From NCBI GenBank assembly GCA_002378605.1, contig DFSK01000038.1, positions 22,748 through 49,762 of the forward strand: a stretch of DNA of 27,015 nucleotides, read 5' to 3'. The translations under genes were made by a program, and so were the position numbers. This DNA comes from Alphaproteobacteria bacterium UBA3439. Its GTDB lineage: Bacteria; Pseudomonadota; Alphaproteobacteria; Puniceispirillales; Puniceispirillaceae. This document shows positions 17,152-25,299 of this stretch, in pieces (the first letter of the stretch is position 1; each line of letters starts with the position of its first letter). The notes below the pieces were generated by a model. It worked only from the letters and a program-made list of their open reading frames with translations, did no database searches and was not told the origin of the DNA.

Positions 17152-18401
17152 TTTGCGCCTCCCGCCAAAATCGCTGCGGCTTTTTCAAAAAAATCATCAC
17201 CGCCAAAATTTCCTGATTTTAGAGCAATCGTCAGATTTGGCCCGGCCCGCATCGCCGGCACACCGGGGTCAATTTCAGGCCCCATTGATAGAGCGTTCAA
17301 CCGCAAGGCCTCGACAACCGCCCCAGAAGTTTCGCCGCCAGCAACAACCAGCCGTTCAATCCCAGCTCCAACAAGTGCAATGGCAAGATCACCAAATAAT
17401 TTATCAAGGCGGTCAGCAACCGCTTTCATCCCAAATTCTGCCTGCACATCCTGCACCGCTTTCGGCGATGCCGAGGAATAGAGAACAGGTAATCCGTCCT
17501 GCGCCAAAAGCCAGTTTACAAGACCATCAACTGTCACCTCATCACGCATCACGCCAGCGACATCAATTTCATATTGCGCGCCAGTCTTAGCATGGCTAGC
17601 AATCTGTCTTCGGGTTGCTTCAGAACATGACCCGCTTAGAACGGCGCATCGTCCGGCCTGCCCATGCCAATCTAGCCCTATTGCCGAAATCTGGCCGGTT
17701 TTGGCAAAATTTGCAGGTAGCCCCATCGCCACGCCCGACCCGCCAGTGACCAAAACAAGATCACGCGCCGCAGCCCCAATCGCAATCAGATCTTCATCAT
17801 GAATCGCATCAACCACGATTAAATGGCGGCCGTGACGCGCTTCAGCGGCAAGCGTATCACGAATAGCATCACTGCCAGCAGCCACAACGGCCATTGGCAC
17901 ATGCCCAACCGCACCGCGGCTTTGGCGTCCAAGAACATTGCGAAGATCGGCATCACGCATTGGCGTTAGCGGGTGATCTTTCATCGGGCTATCTGAAAGC
18001 AATTGATCTTTGACAAAAAGATGGCCTTGAAAAACCGCACGTCCCGTTCCGGGAAAAGCCGGACAAACAATGACCTGATCAGCCGCCAAGGCAGATGCCA
18101 GCGCCTCTGCTACCGGCCCGATATTGCCGTCATCGGTTGAGTCAAATGTTGAACAATATTTGAAAAAAAATTGTTTACAGCCCTGATCTTGCAGCCATTT
18201 CAAAGCCACTAGCGACTGCTTGATCGCCTCCGCCGCAGGAATTGAGCGCGACTTCAGCGCGATTACCCCTGCCTCGACCGATGATGCTGCCGGTGCTGAT
18301 GGCACGCCACTATATTGCACAACCGCCATTCCGGCCTTTGCCAATGTGTTGGCAAGGTCACTTGACCCCGTAAAATCATCACCAATACAGCCAAGTAACA
18401 T
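17148..18401 (-). CDS. otnK: Four-carbon acid sugar kinase (DUF1537); probable 3-oxo-tetronate kinase
   Basis: A 417-residue kinase of the two-domain DUF1537 family. The N-terminal domain starts with LLGCIGDDFTGSSDLANTLA, the family hallmark with GDDFTG at 7-12. FKYCSTFDSTDDGNIGPV at 109-126 is the substrate region, and the C-terminal nucleotide-binding domain has LVVAGGETSGAVVEAL. It phosphorylates 3-oxo-tetronate (or a threonate/erythronate relative) at the 4 position, and OtnC then yields DHAP. No LtnD-type dehydrogenase or OtnI isomerase is in the window; the Ldh2-like and isopropylmalate-dehydrogenase-like genes upstream may supply the oxidation. A clear ribosome site is missing: AAGG is about 13 bases from the ATG. 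Confidence 0.9.
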   Translation of the reverse strand: MLLGCIGDDFTGSSDLANTLAKAGMAVVQYSGVPSAPAASSVEAGVIALKSRSIPAAEAIKQSLVALKWLQDQGCKQFFFKYCSTFDSTDDGNIGPVAEALASALAADQVIVCPAFPGTGRAVFQGHLFVKDQLLSDSPMKDHPLTPMRDADLRNVLGRQSRGAVGHVPMAVVAAGSDAIRDTLAAEARHGRHLIVVDAIHDEDLIAIGAAARDLVLVTGGSGVAMGLPANFAKTGQISAIGLDWHGQAGRCAVLSGSCSEATRRQIASHAKTGAQYEIDVAGVMRDEVTVDGLVNWLLAQDGLPVLYSSASPKAVQDVQAEFGMKAVADRLDKLFGDLAIALVGAGIERLVVAGGETSGAVVEALRLNALSMGPEIDPGVPAMRAGPNLTIALKSGNFGGDDFFEKAAAILAGGAK

Positions 18402-18539
18402 CGCACCAAATCACCTTTTTAGACTCAATTCCTAAATGCCTTTCGGCGTTTTTGCAGCATATCATGCCAACTGGCAACTACCAGCATGAAGTCAGTTTTG
18501 CTGCCTTTGCCAACTAGCGTTGCAAAAGACAGCTGCACA

Positions 18540-19154
18540 TCACGCATGAAGCACAAGCACGCGCTGCATTGACGGGCGTTCGCGCATCAAAGCATCATGC
18601 GCCCTGATTTTGGCGAATTGATCAAGATCAACCCCATCATCCTTTAACCAACGTGTCACCAGCGCCATATAGGGGTCACAAAAAGAGAATTTATCACCAA
18701 GAACATATGGCCCTTTGAAATAATGCGATTCGATCATCTGCGCATATTCGGTCATGTTTTCTTTGACCTTGGCACGCATTGATTCATGCGCTGCCGGATC
18801 ATCTGCCCAGCGTGAACCCCGATGCTTGTGTGCATGCGCAACATGCACCGTTGATGCCATATAGCTGTTAAAAGCCTGCGCAACGGCAAATTCAAACGGG
18901 TCGCTTGGTGCCAGATCATGTTCAGGGAAACGCTGCGCCAGATAGGCGAGAATAGCAGGTGTTTCGGTCAAGATCCCCTTTTCGGTGACAAGTGACGGCA
19001 CCCGCCCTTTTGGATTCACCTCTAAATAGGCTGGTGAGCGTTGTTCGCTTGTCATGAAATCAATACGAACCGCGTTATAATCGGCGCCGATATCTTCGAG
19101 CAGGATATGCGGCGCATAAGCTGCAGAATTTTTTGCATAGTAAAAGGTCAACAT
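18540..19154 (-). CDS. Glutathione S-transferase family protein
   Basis: A 204-residue two-domain GST. The thioredoxin-like N-terminal domain (about 1-80) has LTFYYAKNSAAYAPHILLEDIGADY, the cis-proline segment KGRVPSLV at 49-56 and LTETPAILAYLAQRFP. An all-helical C-terminal domain contains YVLGDKFSFCDPYM, the usual N-capping/hydrophobic staple region. Tyr5/Ser10 could activate glutathione, but the class is not certain (beta or Gst-like). GAGG lies about 8 bases before the ATG. It sits inside the acid-sugar catabolic run, 45 bases after the Ldh2-like gene; its role there is unknown. Candidates are glutathione-dependent isomerisation, reduction or detoxification of a reactive oxo-intermediate. 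Confidence 0.87.
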   Translation of the reverse strand: MLTFYYAKNSAAYAPHILLEDIGADYNAVRIDFMTSEQRSPAYLEVNPKGRVPSLVTEKGILTETPAILAYLAQRFPEHDLAPSDPFEFAVAQAFNSYMASTVHVAHAHKHRGSRWADDPAAHESMRAKVKENMTEYAQMIESHYFKGPYVLGDKFSFCDPYMALVTRWLKDDGVDLDQFAKIRAHDALMRERPSMQRVLVLHA

Positions 19155-19171
19155 GTCAAAAGCCTCATGGG

Positions 19172-19206
19172 GGTTATCGGGTCTGGTTATCGGGTCGGGT
19201 TATCGG
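19172..19206. repeat. 13-bp tandem repeat, 2.7 copies, over the Ldh2-like stop codon
   Basis: GGTTATCGGGTCT (19172-19184), GGTTATCGGGTCG (19185-19197) and GGTTATCGG (19198-19206). The third copy includes the stop codon and last codons of the Ldh2-like gene. The extra copies fill most of the gap to the GST gene. It looks like slippage from the gene end; each copy carries a TAA on the minus strand. Confidence 0.8.
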
Positions 19207-20279
19207 CTTATCTGCGGCAGTTCAGCCACGCCATGATCGGACGCTAATTTGGCAAGAAGCGCAAGATCTGATGCCGCGAAAGGAATTCCTGTCTTGCGCC
19301 GTTCGGCCTCAAGGCGGGATTCAATTTCACCCGGCATCAAAATTTCGTCAAACCCGTCTGCCAGCGGGTTGGCTTTGATCCGGCCAACAAGCGTGTCCAT
19401 CCGGTCTCGAAATCCCTGTTCAGTGACAAAAACCCCCGGTTTCAGAGCCATAAAGAAATGTCCCACATTTTGCGGCCGATCCCAAACGGTATATTGATCC
19501 GGAACATCGCCACCAAAATTTGCACCCGAAAAAACCCCCGCCAAAATTTCCATCAGCATCGACAGCCCCGACCCTTTATAGCCACCCATTGGCAAAACAA
19601 CACCGCGAAGCGCCGCGGTTGCATCGGTCGTGACTTGGCCATTTTCGTCAAGCGCATAGCCCTCAGGAATCGGCTCGCCCCGCTTTTCGGCAAGCCTGAT
19701 TTTACCACGCGCTGCCACCGCAGGCGACATGTCCAAAACAAAGGGCGGCAGCTTTCCTGCTGGCGCAGCCGCACCAAACGGGCTTGTGCCAAGCAATCCT
19801 TCGCGCCCACCCCACGGCGGCATGGCCTTTGACGCATTGGTGAACACAAAGGCAAAATAACCAGCTCTTACCGCCTGCAAAAGATAGGTTGCCGCCATCC
19901 CAAAATGATTGCTGTTTCGCGCCGCAACGACACCAACACCGCAGCTATCTGCCATATTGATGGCCTCTTGCATAGCTTTACGCCCAACAAGAAAGCCAAA
20001 GGCATTATCACCATCAAGCGACGCACAAGCCGCCACCGGTTTTTCAAGCTTCATATTTGGCATCGCTTTTACAAGCCCGCGCTGAACCCGTTCGACATAG
20101 ACCGGCAACCGTGAAAGCCCATGCGTTTGCACCCCGCGAAGATCAGCCTCGACAAGACATTCGGCAATGATGGCAGCATCTTCATTACTGACCCCCTGTC
20201 CGGTCATGATCATGGTCGCGAAACGAACCGCATCATCTGACTTGACATAGGATTGAGGCATTTGATCGGGCTTTGACAT
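19200..20279 (-). CDS. Malate/L-lactate dehydrogenase (Ldh2) family oxidoreductase
   Basis: A 359-residue NAD(P)-dependent 2-hydroxyacid dehydrogenase of the Ldh2 family, which has its own fold unrelated to classical LDH/MDH. Marks are ADLRGVQTHGLSRLP with His53, AARNSNHFGMAATY with the putative catalytic His125, DMSPAVAARGKIRLAEKRG, and LPMGGYKGSGLSML. Family members act on malate, sulfolactate, ureidoglycolate, 2,3-diketogulonate and similar acids, so the substrate cannot be read from motifs. Between an isopropylmalate-dehydrogenase-like gene and otnK/otnC, a sugar-acid substrate is likely. GAAGAG is about 8 bases before the ATG. It ends in a 13-bp tandem repeat. Confidence 0.88.
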   Translation of the reverse strand: MSKPDQMPQSYVKSDDAVRFATMIMTGQGVSNEDAAIIAECLVEADLRGVQTHGLSRLPVYVERVQRGLVKAMPNMKLEKPVAACASLDGDNAFGFLVGRKAMQEAINMADSCGVGVVAARNSNHFGMAATYLLQAVRAGYFAFVFTNASKAMPPWGGREGLLGTSPFGAAAPAGKLPPFVLDMSPAVAARGKIRLAEKRGEPIPEGYALDENGQVTTDATAALRGVVLPMGGYKGSGLSMLMEILAGVFSGANFGGDVPDQYTVWDRPQNVGHFFMALKPGVFVTEQGFRDRMDTLVGRIKANPLADGFDEILMPGEIESRLEAERRKTGIPFAASDLALLAKLASDHGVAELPQISR

Positions 20280-20384
20280 ACTTGATACTCTTCATTGCTG
20301 ATTAAGGTAAATACGGCCTTGGCAGGCCCGACATGAGTGGCATCAGAGCTGCCAAGCCAGCGCCTAGTTGGGTGGGACGGTGAA

Positions 20385-21482
20385 TTATGTTTTTTTGATC
20401 ATCGCCAAAAGCCCATCGGTGAAGGCTTTTGTGCCAAGCGGCCCGCCCAAATCTGCCGTGCGTGTGCTGGCTGTGGCAACAGCCTTTGTAATGGCCTGTT
20501 CAATCGCATCAGCCGCCGCTAAAAATTGCGGTGCGTCGCGGCGCTCGCCAATCCACCGAAGCAGCATCGCCGCCGAGCCGATCAAAGATGACGGGTTGGC
20601 TTGATCCTGTCCCGCCAATGATGGTGCCGATCCATGCTGTGCCTGCGCCATGGCAAAATTGTCACCCGCATTTAATGATGCGGCCATGCCAAGGCTGCCG
20701 GCAATTTCCGACGCCTCATCTGACAGGATATCGCCATACATATTGCTCGTGACGATCACGTCAAACTGGCTAGGGTCGCGGATCAACAGAGCCGCCATCG
20801 CATCAATGATCTGCTCTTCATATTCGAAATCGGGAAATTCATCACGAACCGCACGAACCGCCTCAAGAAATAACCCATCCGATACATGAAACACATTCGC
20901 CTTATGAACAACGGTGACTTTCCGGCGTCGCTGCGCGGCCAATTCAAAGCCGGTGCGGGCAATCCGCGTTGATGCCTGACGTGTGATTTTCCGAACCGAC
21001 AAGGCCATATCTTCGGTTGGCATAAATTCGGCACGTCCGAAAAACATCGAACGGTCTGAATAAAAGCCTTCGGTATTTTCGCGCGCAATCACCAGATCAA
21101 CCTTGTCACCAACACGCGGCGGCAAACCTTCATAAGATTTTGCCGGTCTGATATTGGCATAAAGATCTAGCTGTTTGCGCAAGAACCCAGACGGATTGAT
21201 CCCGCCCTCACTGGCTGGCGGGTAATCAATGGTCGAAACCGGCCCCAGAACGATGCCATCAGCCGCCTTTGCTGCGTCCAACACTTTATCCGGAAATGTT
21301 GTTCCCGATGCCGCCAATGACACAAAACCGATATCATGTGTGGTAAAGGTCAAATTCAAATCAAAACAATGATCAACCGCTTGCAAAACGCGGCGGGTGG
21401 CCGCGGTGATTTCGGGGCCAATACCATCACCATCAAGGCATAATATCTGCACCGGATCCAAGCTGTTTTTTGAAGCTGACAT
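20385..21482 (-). CDS. Isocitrate/isopropylmalate/tartrate dehydrogenase family protein
   Basis: A 365-residue beta-decarboxylating dehydrogenase. Visible motifs: ILCLDGDGIGPEIT near the N terminus, FLRKQLDLYANIRPAKSYEG (substrate arginines), VIARENTEGFYSDR and VTVVHKANVFHVSDGLF. NMYGDILSDEASEIAGSLG is the Mg-binding signature. LAGQDQANPSSLIGSAAMLL is close to the usual HGSAPDIAGKGIANP stretch. Tartrate/malate, 3-isopropylmalate, isocitrate or a related hydroxyacid may be the substrate; the setting beside OtnK/OtnC favours catabolism of a C4 acid over leucine synthesis (no leuCD here). I use the ATG at 21482, since AAGGAAGGG is 8 bases upstream, rather than a GTG two codons earlier. Confidence 0.88.
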   Translation of the reverse strand: MSASKNSLDPVQILCLDGDGIGPEITAATRRVLQAVDHCFDLNLTFTTHDIGFVSLAASGTTFPDKVLDAAKAADGIVLGPVSTIDYPPASEGGINPSGFLRKQLDLYANIRPAKSYEGLPPRVGDKVDLVIARENTEGFYSDRSMFFGRAEFMPTEDMALSVRKITRQASTRIARTGFELAAQRRRKVTVVHKANVFHVSDGLFLEAVRAVRDEFPDFEYEEQIIDAMAALLIRDPSQFDVIVTSNMYGDILSDEASEIAGSLGMAASLNAGDNFAMAQAQHGSAPSLAGQDQANPSSLIGSAAMLLRWIGERRDAPQFLAAADAIEQAITKAVATASTRTADLGGPLGTKAFTDGLLAMIKKT

Positions 21483-21490
21483 AAACACTA

Positions 21491-21499
21491 CCCTTCCTT
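21491..21499 (-). promoter_or_regulatory. Ribosome binding site deciding the start of the IPMDH-like gene
   Basis: AAGGAAGGG on the minus strand is 8 bases from the ATG at 21482 but only 2 from the alternative GTG at 21488, so the ATG is preferred. Confidence 0.65.
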
Positions 21500-21548
21500 A
21501 AATGACAGGCTAGTCATGGCTAACCAATCGAAAAAAACCTGTTATCTA

Positions 21549-22208
21549 TCACTTATCTAAAACATTAACTATATCTATTAATTCACTATATTCATTGAAA
21601 TAATATTCAGGTTTTAGCATTTCAACACTGGTGTTTCGATAGCCTTTGGTAAAGAGGGCAAAAGGCTGGCCAGCGGCGATGGCCGTTTCGCGGTCTATCT
21701 CGCTATCACCAACAAACAAGCATGATTTCGCATCCAAAGATGCCATGGCGTGAAACAGCATAGTCGGATCAGGTTTGCGGCTGGCAAGCTGATCTCCACC
21801 GACAATCGTATCAAAAAACCGCGTCAGGCCAAATTGATCCAGCACAATTTTGGTTGGCGCCAGCGGCTTGTTTGTGCAGATACCCAGGCGAAACCCGCGA
21901 TCCTGCAGCCAGCCAAGCGCATCAATAGCGCCATCAAATATTGATGTTAATTTTGCCGAATCCGCCGAATATAGCCGTAGAAAATCGGCCAAGGCGGCTG
22001 AACAGGACGCATCATCGACGGCTAAATCCTGCGCTTGCAGGGCGCGCATCACCAGATTGGCCGATCCCTTGCCGATAAAGCCGCGAACCGTTGCCAGCGC
22101 AAGTGGCGGCGCATTGCGCAAATGCAAAACGCCATTCAACGCCGCATGAATATCACCAAGACTGTCAATCAAGGTTCCATCCAGATCAAAAATAACGGTT
22201 TTATTCAC
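21549..22208 (-). CDS. HAD-family phosphatase, phosphoglycolate phosphatase-like
   Basis: A 219-residue HAD hydrolase with the Gph layout. Motif I is VIFDLDGTLIDS with Asp8 and Asp10. The helical cap spans about 18-85, with VRGFIGKGSANLV. Motif II is ICTNKPLAP, motif III is the lysine in SRKPDPTMLF, and motif IV is FVGDSEIDRETA. This start is GTG with GGAGA 9 bases upstream; the longer open frame adds 52 unrelated cysteine-rich residues. Gph removes phosphate from 2-phosphoglycolate to give glycolate, and a GlcD-like oxidase is encoded at the end of the window. HAD specificity is hard to read from sequence, so another phospho-acid of the neighbouring pathway is possible. The gene leads the minus-strand run, 66 bases before the IPMDH-like gene. 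Confidence 0.87.
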   Translation of the reverse strand: MNKTVIFDLDGTLIDSLGDIHAALNGVLHLRNAPPLALATVRGFIGKGSANLVMRALQAQDLAVDDASCSAALADFLRLYSADSAKLTSIFDGAIDALGWLQDRGFRLGICTNKPLAPTKIVLDQFGLTRFFDTIVGGDQLASRKPDPTMLFHAMASLDAKSCLFVGDSEIDRETAIAAGQPFALFTKGYRNTSVEMLKPEYYFNEYSELIDIVNVLDK

Positions 22209-22485
22209 GCGCGATGATCTCCGTTGAAAGGCTGGCTTTGAATAAAGACAGCATAGCCAGGCAGGACAAGTAGGCAGACAGCTAAGGCAAAATCTTAGCC
22301 AGCAATTGCGCATTTGCCGAATGATTTTTGCGGCGCAAACCCACTTTTCCCAAACATCCGGCAATCACGACTGGAAATCATCGTATAATTCGGGAATATT
22401 AAGGCGCGAACCGCCTGTCTTTTCACAATCTCAAAACAGTGACAATTTGTCATAATATGGCATTACATATTTTTAGGAGTTTTTC
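22209..22485. promoter_or_regulatory. Divergent HAD/CoA-transferase control region
   Basis: The 277-base gap must hold promoters for both directions. It contains a perfect 6-bp dyad, GCTAAG/CTTAGC (22281-22299, 7-base loop). A TTGCGC/GCGCAA pair is also present but widely spaced. AGGAG at 22475-22479 is the ribosome site of the plus-strand CoA-transferase. No gene is seen. Confidence 0.5.
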
Positions 22486-23667
22486 ATGCCCAATCCGTCG
22501 CAATCAGCCCCCGCCCCTTTGGCAGGTGTTCGGGTTCTTGAGCTCGGTCAAATTGCAGCTGGCCCATTTACCGCATCACTATTGGCCGATCTGGGGGCCG
22601 ATGTCGTGAAAATCGAACGACCGGATGGCGGTGATGGCATGCGGCAATGGCCACCACTTAGCAAAACCGAGGATGGCGGCGTGTTTAGCGAAAATTTTGC
22701 CTCGGTAAACCGTAACAAACGCAGCGTTGCCCTTGATCTGAAGAACCCTGATGATATTGCCTTGCTGAAATCACTTGTCGCGAAAACTGATATTCTGGTT
22801 GAAAATTACCGGCCGGGCGTGCTGCCGCGTCTTGGGCTTGGCTATGATGATTTGAACGCGGTAAATCCGAAATTGATTTATTGTTCAATTTCTGGCTATG
22901 GACAAACCGGCCCCTATGCCAGCAAAGGCGCTTTTGATGTAACGGTTCAGGCAATTGCGGGCATTATGAGCGTGACCGGCGAACCGGATGCGCCACCAGT
23001 CAAATGCGGCGTGCCAATTGGCGATTTTTGTGCCGGTCTTTATGCCGGTTTCAGTGTTCTTGCCATGCTTCGCAAGGCCGAACAGACCGGACAAGGCGCA
23101 CATATTGATTGCTCGATGCTGGGAAGTTTGCTTGGCGTGTCAGCCCTGCAAACAAGCGAGTTTTTCGGCAATCAAATTCCGCCTGTCCGTCTTGGCTCGG
23201 CGCATCCGCGCAACGCCCCCTATCAGGCCTTTGAAGCCGCCGACACGCATTTTGTGATCGCCGCCGGCAATGACAAATTATGGCATGAGGTTTGCGCCGC
23301 TGTTGGCAAGGACGAACTGGCAAGTGATGCGCGGTTTCTGACGCAGGCCGATCGGGCCAAAAATCAAACCGCACTTGTTGATATTCTGGCACCTGTTTTC
23401 AAAAGCCGCAGCGCCGCCGACTGGCTTGACGAAATGGATGGCCGTAACGTGCCTTGTGCGCCAATCAATAATTTTGCTGAAATTTTGAACGACCCGCATG
23501 TCAAGCATATGGGGCTGGTCAAACCGCTTGACCTTCCCAATGGGGCCAAGACCAACAGCATCGCCTTTCCGATTGCCATTACCGGCGTTGATACAAGCCA
23601 CATGCGGCCACCACCCGCACTTGGCGCACATAATGCTGAAATCATTGATGACTGGCTTGGAAAATAG
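22486..23667 (+). CDS. CaiB/BaiF class III CoA-transferase
   Basis: A 393-residue CoA-transferase of the Frc/CaiB fold. It has GVRVLELGQIAAGPFTASLLADLGADVVKIE-type N-terminal motif, NRNKRSVALDLK and LVENYRPGVLPRLGLGYDDL. The catalytic aspartate is Asp180 in PIGDFCAGLYAG. AHIDCSMLGSLLG and MGLVKPLDLPNG are family-typical. It lacks the GGGQP loop seen in oxalate-type Frc, so oxalate is unlikely. It is 11 bases upstream of a crotonase-family gene, which suggests that it activates an organic acid which the crotonase then works on. Substrate and CoA donor unknown. AGGAG is 6 bases before the ATG. Confidence 0.9.
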   Translation: MPNPSQSAPAPLAGVRVLELGQIAAGPFTASLLADLGADVVKIERPDGGDGMRQWPPLSKTEDGGVFSENFASVNRNKRSVALDLKNPDDIALLKSLVAKTDILVENYRPGVLPRLGLGYDDLNAVNPKLIYCSISGYGQTGPYASKGAFDVTVQAIAGIMSVTGEPDAPPVKCGVPIGDFCAGLYAGFSVLAMLRKAEQTGQGAHIDCSMLGSLLGVSALQTSEFFGNQIPPVRLGSAHPRNAPYQAFEAADTHFVIAAGNDKLWHEVCAAVGKDELASDARFLTQADRAKNQTALVDILAPVFKSRSAADWLDEMDGRNVPCAPINNFAEILNDPHVKHMGLVKPLDLPNGAKTNSIAFPIAITGVDTSHMRPPPALGAHNAEIIDDWLGK

Positions 23668-23678
23668 GATAAAGAAAT

Positions 23679-24428
23679 ATGACTAAAACCATATCACAAG
23701 AACCTGTTATTATTGAACATAAGAATATGGTTACATGGCTTCGCCTAAACCGGCCTGACCGACTGAACGCGGTTAATGCCGCCATGATTGAGGGGCTGAT
23801 TGACGGCTTGACCGCGGCGATTGAGCGTGGCTCAAATCTGGTGGTTTTTGCTGGTGAGGGCCGTGCCTTTTCGGCTGGATTTGACCTTAGCGGGCTTGAT
23901 CAACAAAGCGATGCCGACCTGTTATACCGGTTTGTTCGGGTCGAACAATTGCTGCAAATGATTTATCAATTGCCAATGACCAGTGTGGCGCTTGTTCAGG
24001 GTCGCTGTTTTGGCGCGGCTGCCGATATCGTGGCATCTTGCCGGAAACGTATTGCCGCCCCTGATGCCAGTTTCCGCATGCCGGGCCTCCAATTTGGTAT
24101 CGTTCTTGGCACCCGCCGCCTTGCGCGCCTGATTGGTGCTGACGCCGCGTTTGATTTGCTGGAAACATCACGCATTTTTACCGCTGATGACGCGCTGGGG
24201 AATGGCTTTCTAACCGATATCAAACCAGCCGAAAAATGGGCCACTCATATCGACAAGCTGGCCAGTGACGCTGGCAATCTGGGCGATGATGCTAAAACCG
24301 CCCTGCTTGCCGCAACGCGTGATGATGGCGGGCTTGACCATGATCTTGCCGCGCTTGTGCGATCGGCGGCAAAGCCCGGTTTGGCTGATCGGATTCGCGC
24401 CTTTGTCGCAACACAGGTTAAGAAATAG
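23679..24428 (+). CDS. Crotonase (enoyl-CoA hydratase/isomerase) family protein with altered catalytic residues
   Basis: A 249-residue crotonase-fold protein: WLRLNRPDRLNAVN, the first oxyanion-hole segment RAFSAGFDLSG at 62-72, and VALVQGRCFGAAADIVASC at 103-121. The two glutamates of enoyl-CoA hydratase (rat Glu144 and Glu164) correspond to Asp116 and Gly136 here (FGAAAD and FRMPGLQFG). A simple hydratase is therefore doubtful; a hydrolase, isomerase, lyase or decarboxylase role is open. GGATAAAG precedes the ATG. It is co-transcribed with the CoA-transferase and its 3' end overlaps the convergent hydrolase by 11 bases. Confidence 0.88.
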   Translation: MTKTISQEPVIIEHKNMVTWLRLNRPDRLNAVNAAMIEGLIDGLTAAIERGSNLVVFAGEGRAFSAGFDLSGLDQQSDADLLYRFVRVEQLLQMIYQLPMTSVALVQGRCFGAAADIVASCRKRIAAPDASFRMPGLQFGIVLGTRRLARLIGADAAFDLLETSRIFTADDALGNGFLTDIKPAEKWATHIDKLASDAGNLGDDAKTALLAATRDDGGLDHDLAALVRSAAKPGLADRIRAFVATQVKK

Positions 24429-25299
24429 CCTTGTCGGGCGCGACATGCCGCGCCAGCAATTCATTACGATCCGGCCATTCACCTGCCTTTACCTGATCAA
24501 AAAAGGCCGCAGATTCGGCATTAAACCGCTGCGGGTCTTCGAGATTAAGCAAATGCCCCGATTTTGGCCAAATTGACAAACCAGCCCGCGGCATCACCCG
24601 CTTTAACCATAGATTCGTATCAAGGCACGGGTCGTCCTCATCACCAACCATCAGCAAAACCGGTGTTTTAACAGCGGCAAATTCAGCCTCAAAATCATGC
24701 AGGCTTGGCCGCGCCGCCTGCACCATCTTTTGCGTCAGACCAGCGCCAATGCCCGGATGCTCGCCAAGCTGTTGGTAGAAAGTCAACCAAGCCGCATAAT
24801 TCTTTTCACGAAGCTGGACACGGTTATGACCATAGGCCATCTGATCGGCTGGCATGAAATCGGCAGTCATCGCCGCATCAGCAAGCATCATACATTTTTC
24901 GATAAATTGATCGCGCCCAGCCGGAAACGCGCCCGACCCCCCACTTGCCGCAACCAAGGATCGCACGCGGTCAGGATGGCGCAAACATATCATCAAGCCA
25001 GTGAAAGCCCCCATGCTAAGCCCGACAAAATGGGCCTTTTCGATGCCAAGATGATCAAGAAGCGCCACCACATCACCGAGCGTTTTCTGCCAGCCGTAAT
25101 CGGTTTGGTCACGCGGCACATCCGATGGTGGATAGCCCCTGCATGACAAGGCGATGCAACGGTAATGCGCCGAAAAAAAGGCTATTTGCTGGTGCCAACT
25201 GCGAATATCGCCGCCAAATTCATGCAAAAATACCAAGGCCTCACCACCGCCATGTTCCTCAAAATAGAGCTGGTGGCCCTGCGACTCAAAAAAAGACAT
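24418..25299 (-). CDS. Alpha/beta-hydrolase fold protein
   Basis: A 293-residue alpha/beta hydrolase. Oxyanion segment is FLHEFGGD at 24-31, nucleophile Ser95 in GLSMGAF, acid Asp222 or Asp223 in MVGDEDDPC, and base His249 in KSGHLLNLE. It resembles 3-oxoadipate enol-lactonase, haloperoxidase-like and related esterases; the substrate cannot be named. I chose the ATG at 25299; an upstream TTG in frame is less likely. The ribosome site is weak (GGAAAAACGAC). It converges on the crotonase gene with an 11-base overlap and has no obvious terminator between. It may be a lactonase or thioesterase related to the neighbouring acyl-CoA genes, but this is only proximity. Confidence 0.88.
   Translation of the reverse strand: MSFFESQGHQLYFEEHGGGEALVFLHEFGGDIRSWHQQIAFFSAHYRCIALSCRGYPPSDVPRDQTDYGWQKTLGDVVALLDHLGIEKAHFVGLSMGAFTGLMICLRHPDRVRSLVAASGGSGAFPAGRDQFIEKCMMLADAAMTADFMPADQMAYGHNRVQLREKNYAAWLTFYQQLGEHPGIGAGLTQKMVQAARPSLHDFEAEFAAVKTPVLLMVGDEDDPCLDTNLWLKRVMPRAGLSIWPKSGHLLNLEDPQRFNAESAAFFDQVKAGEWPDRNELLARHVAPDKAIS

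Noticed and set aside
22209..22364. 52-residue N-terminal extension of the HAD protein
   Set aside because: Cysteine- and tryptophan-rich stretch without homology; HAD motif I should start within the first ten residues, which the GTG at 22208 gives.
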